From: Bacteroidales bacterium
GTDB lineage: Bacteria; Bacteroidota; Bacteroidia; Bacteroidales; Prolixibacteraceae
DNA: 64,000 nt
Assembly: GCA_012729335.1 (NCBI GenBank)
Contig: JAAYDJ010000017.1
Location: forward strand, 1 to 64,000
Direction of reading: 5' to 3'
The notes under the pieces were generated by a model, which searched no databases, was not told the DNA's origin, and saw nothing but the letters and a program-made list of their open reading frames with translations. Below are positions 53,187 to 62,519 of the stretch, piece by piece. Positions within the stretch are counted from its first letter, which is position 1. Each line of letters begins with the position of its first letter. A program made the translations under genes and the position numbers.

Positions 53187-55619
53187 TTATTGTCCGGAAT
53201 CCTTTCCCTGCTGACCAAAATTACCAAAATTCCCGTCTTCCCCCCTCATGACCCGGAATTTCTTTGTGAGCTGGTAACCGTCGGCATCGGTAATGGTGAG
53301 GGTATGGCTTCCGGGGGAGGGATACAGGCTCATCTGGTGGAAATCCCTGGTCTCCCCCACAAAATCGCGGTCCACATACCAATATAGCGTGGTTTGGGGA
53401 TGACGGTGGGCCACTTCGAAAAGGAGGGTTCCCGGGGATCCGTCGAGTTGACGGGGTATGAAGAGGCGCTCCATTTCCCGGGGGTAGATCAGTTCCATGA
53501 CCTGCAGGGGCACACCGCAGCCCGGTTTTACGGGCGGGGCCGGGTGGTACCCGGGGTGGATACGGCGGTAGTAGTGCTCCATGGCCGGGGGGAGTAAAAA
53601 CCAGGAGGCGTGGCGCATTTCCGACACCGGATAACAATCTTCCGACACCTGGTAATCTCCCTCCCTGTTGAGATGGAGGAGGGTATGGTAGGGGCACTGG
53701 CCGATGGAAATGGCGCCGGGCACCAGCAGGGTGTCGGTGTCGGGGCACCATGGGGAGGGGAGGAATCCGCTCTGGCGGCAGAAAGCCACGGGCGTCAGTT
53801 CCCCGGCGGGAGGAGGGAACCATCCTCCGGCGGGGAGCATACCGAAGATTTCGAACATGAGGGGGGCAGCTGCCAAGGTGCCTGTGAGGCCGGGACGTCC
53901 TTCGCCGTCGCCATTGCCGGCCCAGACGGCTACCATCCATCGGGGCGTCATCCCCACGGCCCATCCGTCGCGGAAACCAAAACTGGTGCCTGTTTTCCAG
54001 GCGATCTGGCGGGTGCCGGCAAAGGCTTCCCAACCGGTCTCCTCTCCGGGGCGGTTGACCTCACGGAGGGCCTCCAGGGTGAGGTAGGCCGCCGCAGCCG
54101 GCAGTACGGGGGCAGCTGCTTCCTCCCGGGAGCAGGGGGTATACTCCTCTTTCCATACCAACGGGCAGAACTGTTGCACAGGATAAAAGCCATCCTCTTC
54201 GGCATAGCGGGTGACGGTGCGCGCCAGGGAGGCATACATCCCCCCCAGGTCCCACAGGGTGGCCTCAGCCCCCCCCAGGACCAGCGACAACCCATAGTGG
54301 CCGGGAGGCTTTGAAAGGGTAGTCATTCCCGTTTCCCGCAGGAAATAGTGAAAAGGTTCCACGCCATAGGTGCGGAGCATGGTAACTGCCGGGACGTTCA
54401 GGGAGCGGGCCAGGGCTTCGGCGGCAGGAACGGCCCCGTCGTAGCTGCCGCTGAAGTTCAGGGGGGTAAATCCTTCGAAACGCAGGGGAATATCGGGAAT
54501 CAGCTGCCGCGGGGCGACCATGCCCCGGGCTGTCATCGCCGCATACAGAAAGGGTTTGAGGATGGATCCGCTGCTGCGGGGAGCCCTGATCACATCGACC
54601 TGTTCCCCGTGCGCCCCTTCCGTGCGGCCGGGAACATTCCCGGTATAGGCGGCCACCCTGCCGGTGGCCACGTCGGCCACGAGGGCGGCACAGTTGTAAA
54701 CATGGTTGGCGGCCAGTAACCGGGCATGGGCGGCCACCGCCGCATTCACCTGTTCCTGAAGCCCGAAATCAAGAGTCGTCACCACCCGGTGGCCTGTTTC
54801 GGTTTTCAGGGCCAGCGCCGTGAGATGGGGAGCCAGGTCTGGCATGGGATAGACCTTTCCCGGGAGGGGCTCCTCCAGGGAGAGGGACAGCGTCAGGGTG
54901 TCGATAACGCCCCTGCGGAAAAGGGTTTCCAGCAGACGGTTGCGCTTGGCCAGCAACAGAGCGTCGTTTTTCCCCGGGAAGATCAGCGCCGGGGCATTGG
55001 GCAAGACGGCGAGGGTGGCGGATTCCGCCCACGAGAGGAGGTGGGGGGGCCGCTGAAAATAACGCTGCGCCGCGGCCTCCATGCCCACCGTATTGCCGCC
55101 GAAGGGCGCATGGGCCGCATACATCCTCAGAATTTCCCCCTTGGAATAACGAAGCTCCAGGTTCAGGGCCCACACCATCTCCACCCCTTTGTTCAGCAGG
55201 GATCTCTTCTTTCCGGGGCGGGCGAGCCGTGCTACCTGCATGGTCAGGGTGCTTCCCCCGCTGACGATCCTTCCGCGGCGCAGGTTCCAGACCAGGGCAC
55301 GGGCCAGGCTCACCGGGTTGATGCCGGGATGATGATAAAAATGGCGGTCCTCGAAGGTAAGCAGGCATTTCTCAAACCTGAGGGGTACCGTGTCGGGAGG
55401 CGGGAAGCGCCATTGCCCGTCGGAAGCGGTGCGGGCCCCCAGCAACCGGCCATCGCTGCTCACAAGCAGCGTGGAGTAACGCTCCGGGAAAAGCCGCCGG
55501 GGAGCACTCACCAAAACCAAAAACAACACCAGGATTCCCCCCGCCAGGCCCCTGACCAGAAAACCAGTCCCCTTCTGCCCGGTGAGAAAACACTTCAACC
55601 CTGGACCCTTCAGTCTCAT
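53187..55619 (-). CDS. pbpC: Penicillin-binding protein 1C
   Basis: An 810-residue bifunctional peptidoglycan synthase. An N-terminal membrane anchor (GLAGGILVLFLVLVSA) leads. The GT51 domain has FEDRHFYHHPGINPVSLARA and SGGSTLTMQVARL. The transpeptidase has SSGSILKPF (SxxK, about residue 350), SLNVPAV and WKTGTSFGFRDGWAVG (KTG). A C-terminal BiPBP_C domain follows (from about residue 715). Its ATG overlaps the stop of the alpha-2-macroglobulin gene by 4 bases, the classic PBP1C partner, suggesting joint surveillance and repair of damaged cell walls, as inferred in the literature for E. coli. Confidence 0.95.
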   Translation of the reverse strand: MRLKGPGLKCFLTGQKGTGFLVRGLAGGILVLFLVLVSAPRRLFPERYSTLLVSSDGRLLGARTASDGQWRFPPPDTVPLRFEKCLLTFEDRHFYHHPGINPVSLARALVWNLRRGRIVSGGSTLTMQVARLARPGKKRSLLNKGVEMVWALNLELRYSKGEILRMYAAHAPFGGNTVGMEAAAQRYFQRPPHLLSWAESATLAVLPNAPALIFPGKNDALLLAKRNRLLETLFRRGVIDTLTLSLSLEEPLPGKVYPMPDLAPHLTALALKTETGHRVVTTLDFGLQEQVNAAVAAHARLLAANHVYNCAALVADVATGRVAAYTGNVPGRTEGAHGEQVDVIRAPRSSGSILKPFLYAAMTARGMVAPRQLIPDIPLRFEGFTPLNFSGSYDGAVPAAEALARSLNVPAVTMLRTYGVEPFHYFLRETGMTTLSKPPGHYGLSLVLGGAEATLWDLGGMYASLARTVTRYAEEDGFYPVQQFCPLVWKEEYTPCSREEAAAPVLPAAAAYLTLEALREVNRPGEETGWEAFAGTRQIAWKTGTSFGFRDGWAVGMTPRWMVAVWAGNGDGEGRPGLTGTLAAAPLMFEIFGMLPAGGWFPPPAGELTPVAFCRQSGFLPSPWCPDTDTLLVPGAISIGQCPYHTLLHLNREGDYQVSEDCYPVSEMRHASWFLLPPAMEHYYRRIHPGYHPAPPVKPGCGVPLQVMELIYPREMERLFIPRQLDGSPGTLLFEVAHRHPQTTLYWYVDRDFVGETRDFHQMSLYPSPGSHTLTITDADGYQLTKKFRVMRGEDGNFGNFGQQGKDSGQ

Positions 55620-58600
55620 TTTCTGACCACTGACACCCAGCCACCAGGCTGGCGGGCATAAACCGAATGGTCATACATCGCTTCACAGAGGAGGGCCGGG
55701 AGATAAAAGCGCCCCTCATAGGCCGCATTCAGGGAGAAACGGAACGTTTTGCTTTCTCCGGTGCGGAGGCTGAAATAGGTGTACACCCTGTCGTCCCTGA
55801 CATCCTGATAATCGTAACCCGGGGAGGTTCCCGCAGGCAGATCGAAGACCCTGCCATGGAGGATTTCCCATCCCGAGGGGAAGATGGTGGTCAGGGCCAG
55901 GTTGTGGTAGGGGCCGCGTATTCCCGGGTGTGTTACGGTCACCACCAGGGTCAGGTCACTCCCCTGGGGCAGGGCCGCAGGGTCGGTGGGTTTTCCGTCG
56001 CGTCCCAGGAAGAGGTGGGTGATACGCAGGCTGTTTTGTTGTTCACCGGTGCGGTCTTCCAGGGGGATTCCCCGGGCCGCAAGACGCATGTAAAGGGGTT
56101 CACGCCCCTGGTTGGTCACGAGGGCTGTCACCTCGCCGGTGCCTTCCGCAGGCAGGGGCCATCGCACCAGGGGAAGCCCGCTTTTCACCGTTTGTTTCTT
56201 CCCGCCGGAGGTCACCACGGCGTCAAGCCCTCCCCCCCCCGGGCGGGACCCAAAATAGCGCGCCAGGGCGTAAAAACTCCATGCCGCCGTTTGGGTACTG
56301 AGCCATTCCGACCTGCCGATTTCTTCGGCCATCTCCCTGACCAGGGCAAAGGCGGCGGTACGCTCATTCTGAAGGAGGAGGGTTTCCAGGATCATGGCTT
56401 TGTCGCGGAGCTGGCTGCCGAAGGTCAGGTTAGGGCCTACCGGGTTTTCAGCGGTGGGCGTCAGCCGTGCCAGGAGTTGTCCGGCGGCTGCCGGCTGCCC
56501 CGCCAGCAGGTAAGCGGCGGCCAGCCGCCAGCGGGCCTCCGGCCAGGAGGTCACCTCCTCCCTGAAACGGTTCATGACTCCTGTTTCAGGGGTGCGCGCC
56601 AGGGCCAGGGTATAGAGACGGTAGGCCTGGATCAGCGCCTCCTGGCGGCGAATGGGTTCCTCCGCCACTGCGGGGACCCTCCACTCGCGGGCCCGTGCCT
56701 GCTGAAAAGCGATCCACCGGCTTTTCATCTCCGGGGGGACCGCATACCCCTTCTGGGCAGCCATCAGCATGAAATGTCCGGCATAACTGGTCGTCCACAG
56801 GTCGGCACTGTTCTGCCCCGGCCAGGTGGCGAAACCTCCCTGTCCTGACTGAAAGCCCCGGAGTTTGAGCAGAGCCTCCCTGACATGTGCTGCGGCGGCC
56901 TCCTTTTCCGTGGCCTTCAGCTCGAGGAGATCCTCCAGGAACAGCTGCCCGAAAGCCACCGAAGTGATTTGCTCGGCGCATCCGTGCGGATAACGGGTAA
57001 GCGTGTGGAGATGACGAGAGAGGTTCATACCGGGGATCGCCGACAGTTCGAGGTAGGCCTCGTTGGTACCGGCCATTCCGGGCAGTGGAAGGCTTTCCTG
57101 CCGGGAAGCCCCAGCCTCGAGGAGGGCGCTCTTTTCGGTGGTGACCGCCGGATGGGGGTTCCTGATGTCAAGGGTGACCAGTGCCACGGCGCTCTCCCCG
57201 CCTGCGGTAGCCGTCACCTTTACCGTGGCCGTTCCCGTGGCGGGTGCGGCTTTCAGCTTAAACCATGTGGTCTGTTCCCCCGGGCGGGCAAAGGTGAGCA
57301 TGCGGCTTTTCTCTCCCACGGGAGTGAGCAGGTCGCTGGTTTCCACCCTGACCGTGACCTCATGGGCATTCTCCCTGAGGGCGAAGATTTCCGCTGCCAG
57401 GGAAATCTCCTCTCCCGGGCCGGCCACGCGCGGCAGCGTGGCCAGCACCATCACCGCCGTTCTGACCGGGAGGCTTTTCTCCGCGGTGCCGTAAGCCCCG
57501 TCCTGGCCTGCGACCACCATGGCCCTGACCGCCCCCACATAGTTGGGCATCCTGAAGGTATGGCCCCGGCTGCCACTCCGCAGGGTAAAGGGCCCCGCAA
57601 AAAGCACCACCGGCGAAAAACGGTTGGCCTGCCGATGGCCGGCAGCCCTCATCTCCTGGTCCCCACCCACGGCAAAGGCCTTCTCAAGTTGCGCCCCGTA
57701 AGCCCCGGCCACATAATCATAGAGGTCGTAACTCTTTACACCCAGGGCTTCCCGGGCATAGAAATGGGCGTGCGGATCAGGGGTGCGGAACCCGGTGAGG
57801 TCCAGCAATCCCTCGTCTACGATGGCGACCGTGTAAGTCATCCCCCGGCCCGTTTTCTCCCTGACCGTCAGCGTGAACTCTTTTTCAGGCCGGAGTTCCG
57901 GGTCGGCTGTAATCACCGGTTCCAGGAGTGTGGAGGGGTCTTCGACGGCCACGGCCCGCACCCCGTAAAGCCGGATGGGGGCGTCGTTGCGCGTCGATCC
58001 GTATGGCTGGAGCAGGGTCACATGCAGATAAAGTGTCGGAGCCATACCCGGCTTCACTTCCACCTCAAAAGAAGTCTCCTGGTCGGTGGTCTTCACCCAG
58101 AAGATCTCCCTGACCTGCCGTCCGTCTTCGAGGCTGACCAATGCCCTGGCCCCTGCCACCGAAGGAAGGGTGACCTTTATTTTTTCTCCCGGGGCATACT
58201 TCTCCTTATCGGTGCGGAGGGCCAGCATGGTCGCCCCGTCGGGCATGGCGTCGGTCCGCCAGTCCCCCCATTCCGACATGTAAAAGGTGATCCCCGTTCC
58301 ATGGCCGCTCTCAGGATCCCTGGCGTAGAGCAGGTACCTCCCGTTATCGCGCCAGTCGCTGTAGTCTACTTTCAGTTCCAGCTGTTCCCGGAGGGCAGCA
58401 CTGTTCAGTGACCAGCTGCGCACCGGCTTATAATGGCGGCCGCTGACATAATGGGCCAGGTGGTCCTCACCCGATTCCCACCACCACCGCCAGTCGATCT
58501 TGTAAAGGCTGACCTCCACCCTGCCCAGCGGGAGAGGCCTCCCCTCGGGTGAAAGCGCCACCAGCTCGGGCTGATACACCTTCCCGGTCTGATACCAACC

Positions 58601-61171
58601 GTCCTCTTCCTCGGGCATGCGAAGCCCCAGATACCTGGCATATGGGGAGTATTCCGTCTCCTGCACCCTGATGCTGAAATCGCCGCCCTCCTCAAAGACA
58701 CGGGTGGTGAACCAGACCCTCATTTTCCCCGGGGCCGCCCCTTTCTCAGGGAATCGCAGGGGGATCTCTGTTTTTCCGGCTTCGTTGAGAGCACCCTCGA
58801 ACACCACACTTTTCGTGGGGAACCACACCGCTCCGGGGTCATCAAAGGAGAATTTTTCATATCCCCTGAAGGTGGTTTTCATGGGGAACATTTCGGCCTC
58901 TACGACCGCACGCATGGAGGAGGCGAGAGTTCCGTGGAGCCAGGCAGCCGAAAGGGAGGCCCGGGTCTCCCTGCCGGCGGTGAGGAGCGGCGGCAGCCCC
59001 AGATCGATTTTCAGCCGGTTGGGCTTGACCATTTCTACCTTGAGCCGTTTCTCGAAGGTGGCCCCTCCGACCTGCACCCGGGCATACCAGTTTCCGGTGG
59101 GATCATCGGGGCGGGTAGCCACCGGGAAGTGGTAAAACCCGTTTTCCCCTGCTGTGGCCACTCTTTTCTCCACCTCCTGTCCGCGGGCATTGATCAGCCG
59201 GAACACCACCGGAGCCCCGGCGGGGAGCCGCTTCCCGGGATCATCGAGGATAAAGGTGAGGAAGATCTGGTCCCCAGGGCGCCAAACCCCCCTTTCTCCG
59301 TAGAGGAATCCCTTGATGCCGTCGACGACTTCCGCACCGGATACATCAAAATTACTGAGGGAAAGGGAGGAAGCGTCGTCAAGCCGGAGGTAACCGGTTT
59401 GGGTGCCCTTACGGGCCACGGCCACGAAAGGTTTCCGGGGAAGGGTGAGGGTGGCCATCCCGGTCGCTCCCGTATGGCTCTTTCCCAGCAACTGGTGCTG
59501 GAGATCATATACCGAAATCTCCGTCTCATCGAGGGGAAGGGCGGTCCTGAGGCTGCTCACCACAAAGGTGTAGCGGAAACCACTGCCCTCCTTGGCGATG
59601 ATCCCCAGGTCGGAGGCGAAAATATTGCGCCAAACGAAACGCTCGGAGTTGTAATAGGAGTTGTGACAGGGGTTATCTTTTTCATCCCAGTCAAAATCGC
59701 GGGGCCAGTGGTAAAGGCTGTACCAGTCAGGGGCATCCCAGTTTTCGGTGGTCTCCTCCTCCATCTCCGCGGCGGGAAGGGGTTCCCCGCAATCGGTGAG
59801 AGCATATGCCCTGCGGAAGCGGAGTTCCACGCGGTAAAGGGCGCCCTGTTCGGGCGTCAGGAACCGGTTAAGGTCGATCTTATAGGTGTTCCACCGGTGC
59901 AGTTGTTCTGGATTCGCGGATTCCAGGGGGACCCTGCCACTGTAAACGAGCCTGCCCACCGACATGAGGTCACTGCCGCCGTCCACCTGGTTGTCCTGCA
60001 AGAATTGCCGCATGTTGGAGGCATAAATCTTGATAATCCGCAGGTCAATGGCCGAAAGGCTGACCGCCTCAAAGGGAAGGGAAAGGACGCCCTCCTCGGG
60101 GACGATGACACCTTTTCCCAGGAGGCGGACTTCCGGTTTGAGATTTTTAAAAAATAGGGGGAATTCAAGGGTTTCCGGGAGGGCTTTTCCTTCGGCGCTC
60201 CGGAGGCCGCGGTAGAGGGAGAGCCGGCTTTCCCCTGTGATTTTGCCGGCAGGCCAGAGCAGGAGGTGGTTGCCATCTACCTGCCATGTAAAGGGGAGGT
60301 TATCGCCCAGGGTCACCCATCCCTCGGGGGAATCGGCGGTGGAAAGGGGATCCGAGAAGACCACTTCCACGCGTTGTTCAGGGGAGGTGTGAGCCCGGGC
60401 GGCGAGTACGGTAAATTCGCCGGCAGCAGGAATGGCCAGGGTAAGGCTTCCCTTCTTTTTCACGCCGAGGGGTTTGCCGTCCCATTCCAGGAGGAGTTCC
60501 CTCGGGGAAGTATCATGACGCATGAGGCTGTCGGCCATAAAGGTATGGGTTTTCCGGTCGGGGGCATGAACCCAGCGGAGGGGAATTTTGTGGCCATCGA
60601 AGGTCGCATTGACCAGGGCTTCCACCCGCAAGGGATCTTCCACGTCGGCAGTGGTCACCTTCCCGGCATGGGAGAACCCCCGGAAGCCAAGGGCCGGCCC
60701 CGCCTGCAACCCCTCCTCCTCCAGGGTGAAATCCTGGGCCAGGGTGGAAAACCCAAAACGGAACCGCCTGAAAGAGGCGTCGACATCCATGAGGCGCCCC
60801 AGGTCAAAGGTCACCCGGTACCGGGTATCCCTTTTCAGGGGCTCCTTCGGGCGAAACTGCACCAGCCCGCCGGTTCCGGCCACTACCTCCCCCGGAGCCG
60901 GCGGCTCCAGCCTGAACACCTCCTCCGGAAGCACCTGCCCCGGCTGCATGCCGGGAGGTACCTCAGACAGCTGAACCACCACCGGAGCTTCCACGGAAAC
61001 CACCCCCGACGTAAATGAAGTGACATACTTGCTGAAAGCGGGATCAGGTTCCTTATCGCCCCGGGGCCCCCTACAACCCCAGACCATCAAAACCAGAAAA
61101 AACCAGGTCAGCAGCCTGATGACGGAAAAACGGAGAGTGTGCCCCGGCACGGTGAAAAGCATCGGTTTCAT
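55616..61171 (-). CDS. Alpha-2-macroglobulin family lipoprotein
   Basis: An 1851-residue periplasmic protease-trap relative. The N-terminus is a lipoprotein signal (FFLVLMVWGCRG, cysteine near residue 33). Repeated macroglobulin beta-domains follow, with the MG2-like block LSNFDVSGAEVVDGIKGFLYGE and GVWRPGDQIFLTFILDD midway. The bait region would lie near residues 950-1130 and the complement-type domain follows. The thioester motif CAEQ is present in RYPHGCAEQITSVAFGQL at about residue 1,397, so it can trap covalently. It precedes pbpC with an ATGA overlap. Family length for bacterial proteins of this type is 1,500-1,900. Confidence 0.94.
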   Translation of the reverse strand: MKPMLFTVPGHTLRFSVIRLLTWFFLVLMVWGCRGPRGDKEPDPAFSKYVTSFTSGVVSVEAPVVVQLSEVPPGMQPGQVLPEEVFRLEPPAPGEVVAGTGGLVQFRPKEPLKRDTRYRVTFDLGRLMDVDASFRRFRFGFSTLAQDFTLEEEGLQAGPALGFRGFSHAGKVTTADVEDPLRVEALVNATFDGHKIPLRWVHAPDRKTHTFMADSLMRHDTSPRELLLEWDGKPLGVKKKGSLTLAIPAAGEFTVLAARAHTSPEQRVEVVFSDPLSTADSPEGWVTLGDNLPFTWQVDGNHLLLWPAGKITGESRLSLYRGLRSAEGKALPETLEFPLFFKNLKPEVRLLGKGVIVPEEGVLSLPFEAVSLSAIDLRIIKIYASNMRQFLQDNQVDGGSDLMSVGRLVYSGRVPLESANPEQLHRWNTYKIDLNRFLTPEQGALYRVELRFRRAYALTDCGEPLPAAEMEEETTENWDAPDWYSLYHWPRDFDWDEKDNPCHNSYYNSERFVWRNIFASDLGIIAKEGSGFRYTFVVSSLRTALPLDETEISVYDLQHQLLGKSHTGATGMATLTLPRKPFVAVARKGTQTGYLRLDDASSLSLSNFDVSGAEVVDGIKGFLYGERGVWRPGDQIFLTFILDDPGKRLPAGAPVVFRLINARGQEVEKRVATAGENGFYHFPVATRPDDPTGNWYARVQVGGATFEKRLKVEMVKPNRLKIDLGLPPLLTAGRETRASLSAAWLHGTLASSMRAVVEAEMFPMKTTFRGYEKFSFDDPGAVWFPTKSVVFEGALNEAGKTEIPLRFPEKGAAPGKMRVWFTTRVFEEGGDFSIRVQETEYSPYARYLGLRMPEEEDGWYQTGKVYQPELVALSPEGRPLPLGRVEVSLYKIDWRWWWESGEDHLAHYVSGRHYKPVRSWSLNSAALREQLELKVDYSDWRDNGRYLLYARDPESGHGTGITFYMSEWGDWRTDAMPDGATMLALRTDKEKYAPGEKIKVTLPSVAGARALVSLEDGRQVREIFWVKTTDQETSFEVEVKPGMAPTLYLHVTLLQPYGSTRNDAPIRLYGVRAVAVEDPSTLLEPVITADPELRPEKEFTLTVREKTGRGMTYTVAIVDEGLLDLTGFRTPDPHAHFYAREALGVKSYDLYDYVAGAYGAQLEKAFAVGGDQEMRAAGHRQANRFSPVVLFAGPFTLRSGSRGHTFRMPNYVGAVRAMVVAGQDGAYGTAEKSLPVRTAVMVLATLPRVAGPGEEISLAAEIFALRENAHEVTVRVETSDLLTPVGEKSRMLTFARPGEQTTWFKLKAAPATGTATVKVTATAGGESAVALVTLDIRNPHPAVTTEKSALLEAGASRQESLPLPGMAGTNEAYLELSAIPGMNLSRHLHTLTRYPHGCAEQITSVAFGQLFLEDLLELKATEKEAAAAHVREALLKLRGFQSGQGGFATWPGQNSADLWTTSYAGHFMLMAAQKGYAVPPEMKSRWIAFQQARAREWRVPAVAEEPIRRQEALIQAYRLYTLALARTPETGVMNRFREEVTSWPEARWRLAAAYLLAGQPAAAGQLLARLTPTAENPVGPNLTFGSQLRDKAMILETLLLQNERTAAFALVREMAEEIGRSEWLSTQTAAWSFYALARYFGSRPGGGGLDAVVTSGGKKQTVKSGLPLVRWPLPAEGTGEVTALVTNQGREPLYMRLAARGIPLEDRTGEQQNSLRITHLFLGRDGKPTDPAALPQGSDLTLVVTVTHPGIRGPYHNLALTTIFPSGWEILHGRVFDLPAGTSPGYDYQDVRDDRVYTYFSLRTGESKTFRFSLNAAYEGRFYLPALLCEAMYDHSVYARQPGGWVSVVRK

Positions 61172-61296
61172 AGGTCAATCATCCTGTTTGTGTAAATAAC
61201 GACTCAATATAGAAAATATTCACGGGAGAAAAAATTAAAAATAATTCCAATCTTTGTAAAAATGAACGCAACTTACTTAACAAAAAACTGCACGTC

Positions 61297-62466
61297 ATGT
61301 ACAAGGTTCTGACACTCGACAAGATTGACCCGCAGGGTCTCGGTCACTTCCCCCATGAGAAATACGAAACCGGGAACAGTTTTACCTCTCCCGATGCGAT
61401 TATTCTGAGGAGTTTTAACATGCACAGCATGGAGCTTCCGGAGAGTGTGAAAGCGGTGGCCCGGGCCGGGGCCGGAGTGAACAACATTCCGATTGACCGG
61501 TGCACGGAACAGGGTATTGTGGTTTTCAACACGCCGGGGGCCAATGCCAATGGCGTGAAGGAACTGGTGTTGGCGGGGCTGTTGCTGGCCTCCAGGGATA
61601 TCAGCGGCGGGATCGCCTGGGCCAAAGGCCTCATGGAAGAGGGGGATCAGGTTCCTGCGCTGGTGGAAAAGGGTAAAAAGAACTATGCCGGAACCGAGAT
61701 CCTGGGGAAATCGCTGGCGGTGATTGGCCTGGGCGCCGTAGGTGTGCTGGTGGCCAACGCCGCGCAGATGCTGGGAATGAACGTCACAGGCTATGACCCG
61801 TATATTTCGGTGGCCCAGGCCCAGAAACTGAGCGACAAGATCCAGCTCGCCCGCACCCTGGAATCGGCCATCGCCAGTGCCGACTTTGTCACCCTGAATA
61901 TTCCCCTGACTCCCGACACCAAAGGGTATATCAGCAAGGAGATCATTAAAGGCATGAAAAACGGGGTCAGGGTGCTCAATTTCGCACGTGGAGAACTGGT
62001 CAATAATGCCGACATGGCCGAAGCCCTCGAATACGGAAAGGTGTTCCGTTATGTCACCGACTTCCCCAACGAGGAAACCCTGAGGATGAAAAACGCCATC
62101 TGCATTCCCCATCTGGGTGCCTCCACCGAAGAGTCGGAGACCAACTGCGCCATCATGGCGGTCGACCAGCTGAGGGAGTACTTCGAACGGGGCAACATCA
62201 TCAACTCGGTGAATTTCCCGAATGTAGAGATGGATCGCACCGGGGGCACCCGTATCGTGGTCGCCAACCGGAATATCCCCAACATGGTCAACCAGATCGC
62301 CTCTGTCCTTTCACGTGAAGGGGTGAACATCCTGAACATGCTCAACAAAAACAAGAAAGATATTGCCTATAACATCATCGACATCGACAAAACAGACCTG
62401 CGACCCGGGATAGAGGAGGATCTCCGGACCATTGAAGGGGTATTCATGGCCAGGATCCTGGGCTGA
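61297..62466 (+). CDS. serA: D-3-phosphoglycerate dehydrogenase, SerA type with ACT domain
   Basis: Oxidises 3-phosphoglycerate with NAD+ as the first step of serine synthesis. It has 389 residues. The substrate domain has ARAGAGVNNIPIDRCTEQGI and FNTPGANANGVKELVLAG; the NAD site is LAVIGLGAVGVLVANAAQ, and the catalytic Arg, Glu and His lie in NFARGELVNN, FPNEETLRMKN and CIPHLGASTEE. The last 70 residues are an ACT domain (RIVVANRNIPNMVNQIASVLS), suggesting feedback control. serC is not adjacent here. The 125-base gap to the divergent alpha-2-macroglobulin gene is AT-rich and must hold both promoters. Confidence 0.93.
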   Translation: MYKVLTLDKIDPQGLGHFPHEKYETGNSFTSPDAIILRSFNMHSMELPESVKAVARAGAGVNNIPIDRCTEQGIVVFNTPGANANGVKELVLAGLLLASRDISGGIAWAKGLMEEGDQVPALVEKGKKNYAGTEILGKSLAVIGLGAVGVLVANAAQMLGMNVTGYDPYISVAQAQKLSDKIQLARTLESAIASADFVTLNIPLTPDTKGYISKEIIKGMKNGVRVLNFARGELVNNADMAEALEYGKVFRYVTDFPNEETLRMKNAICIPHLGASTEESETNCAIMAVDQLREYFERGNIINSVNFPNVEMDRTGGTRIVVANRNIPNMVNQIASVLSREGVNILNMLNKNKKDIAYNIIDIDKTDLRPGIEEDLRTIEGVFMARILG

Positions 62467-62519
62467 GCCACCCGAAGGGGCATCCCGAATTGATTATTAA
62501 CCAATTATATATATTAACA

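Noticed and set aside
53610-54314. Long plus-strand frames opposite pbpC and the macroglobulin
   Set aside because: High GC removes stops on the antisense strand; the minus-strand genes have complete motifs.
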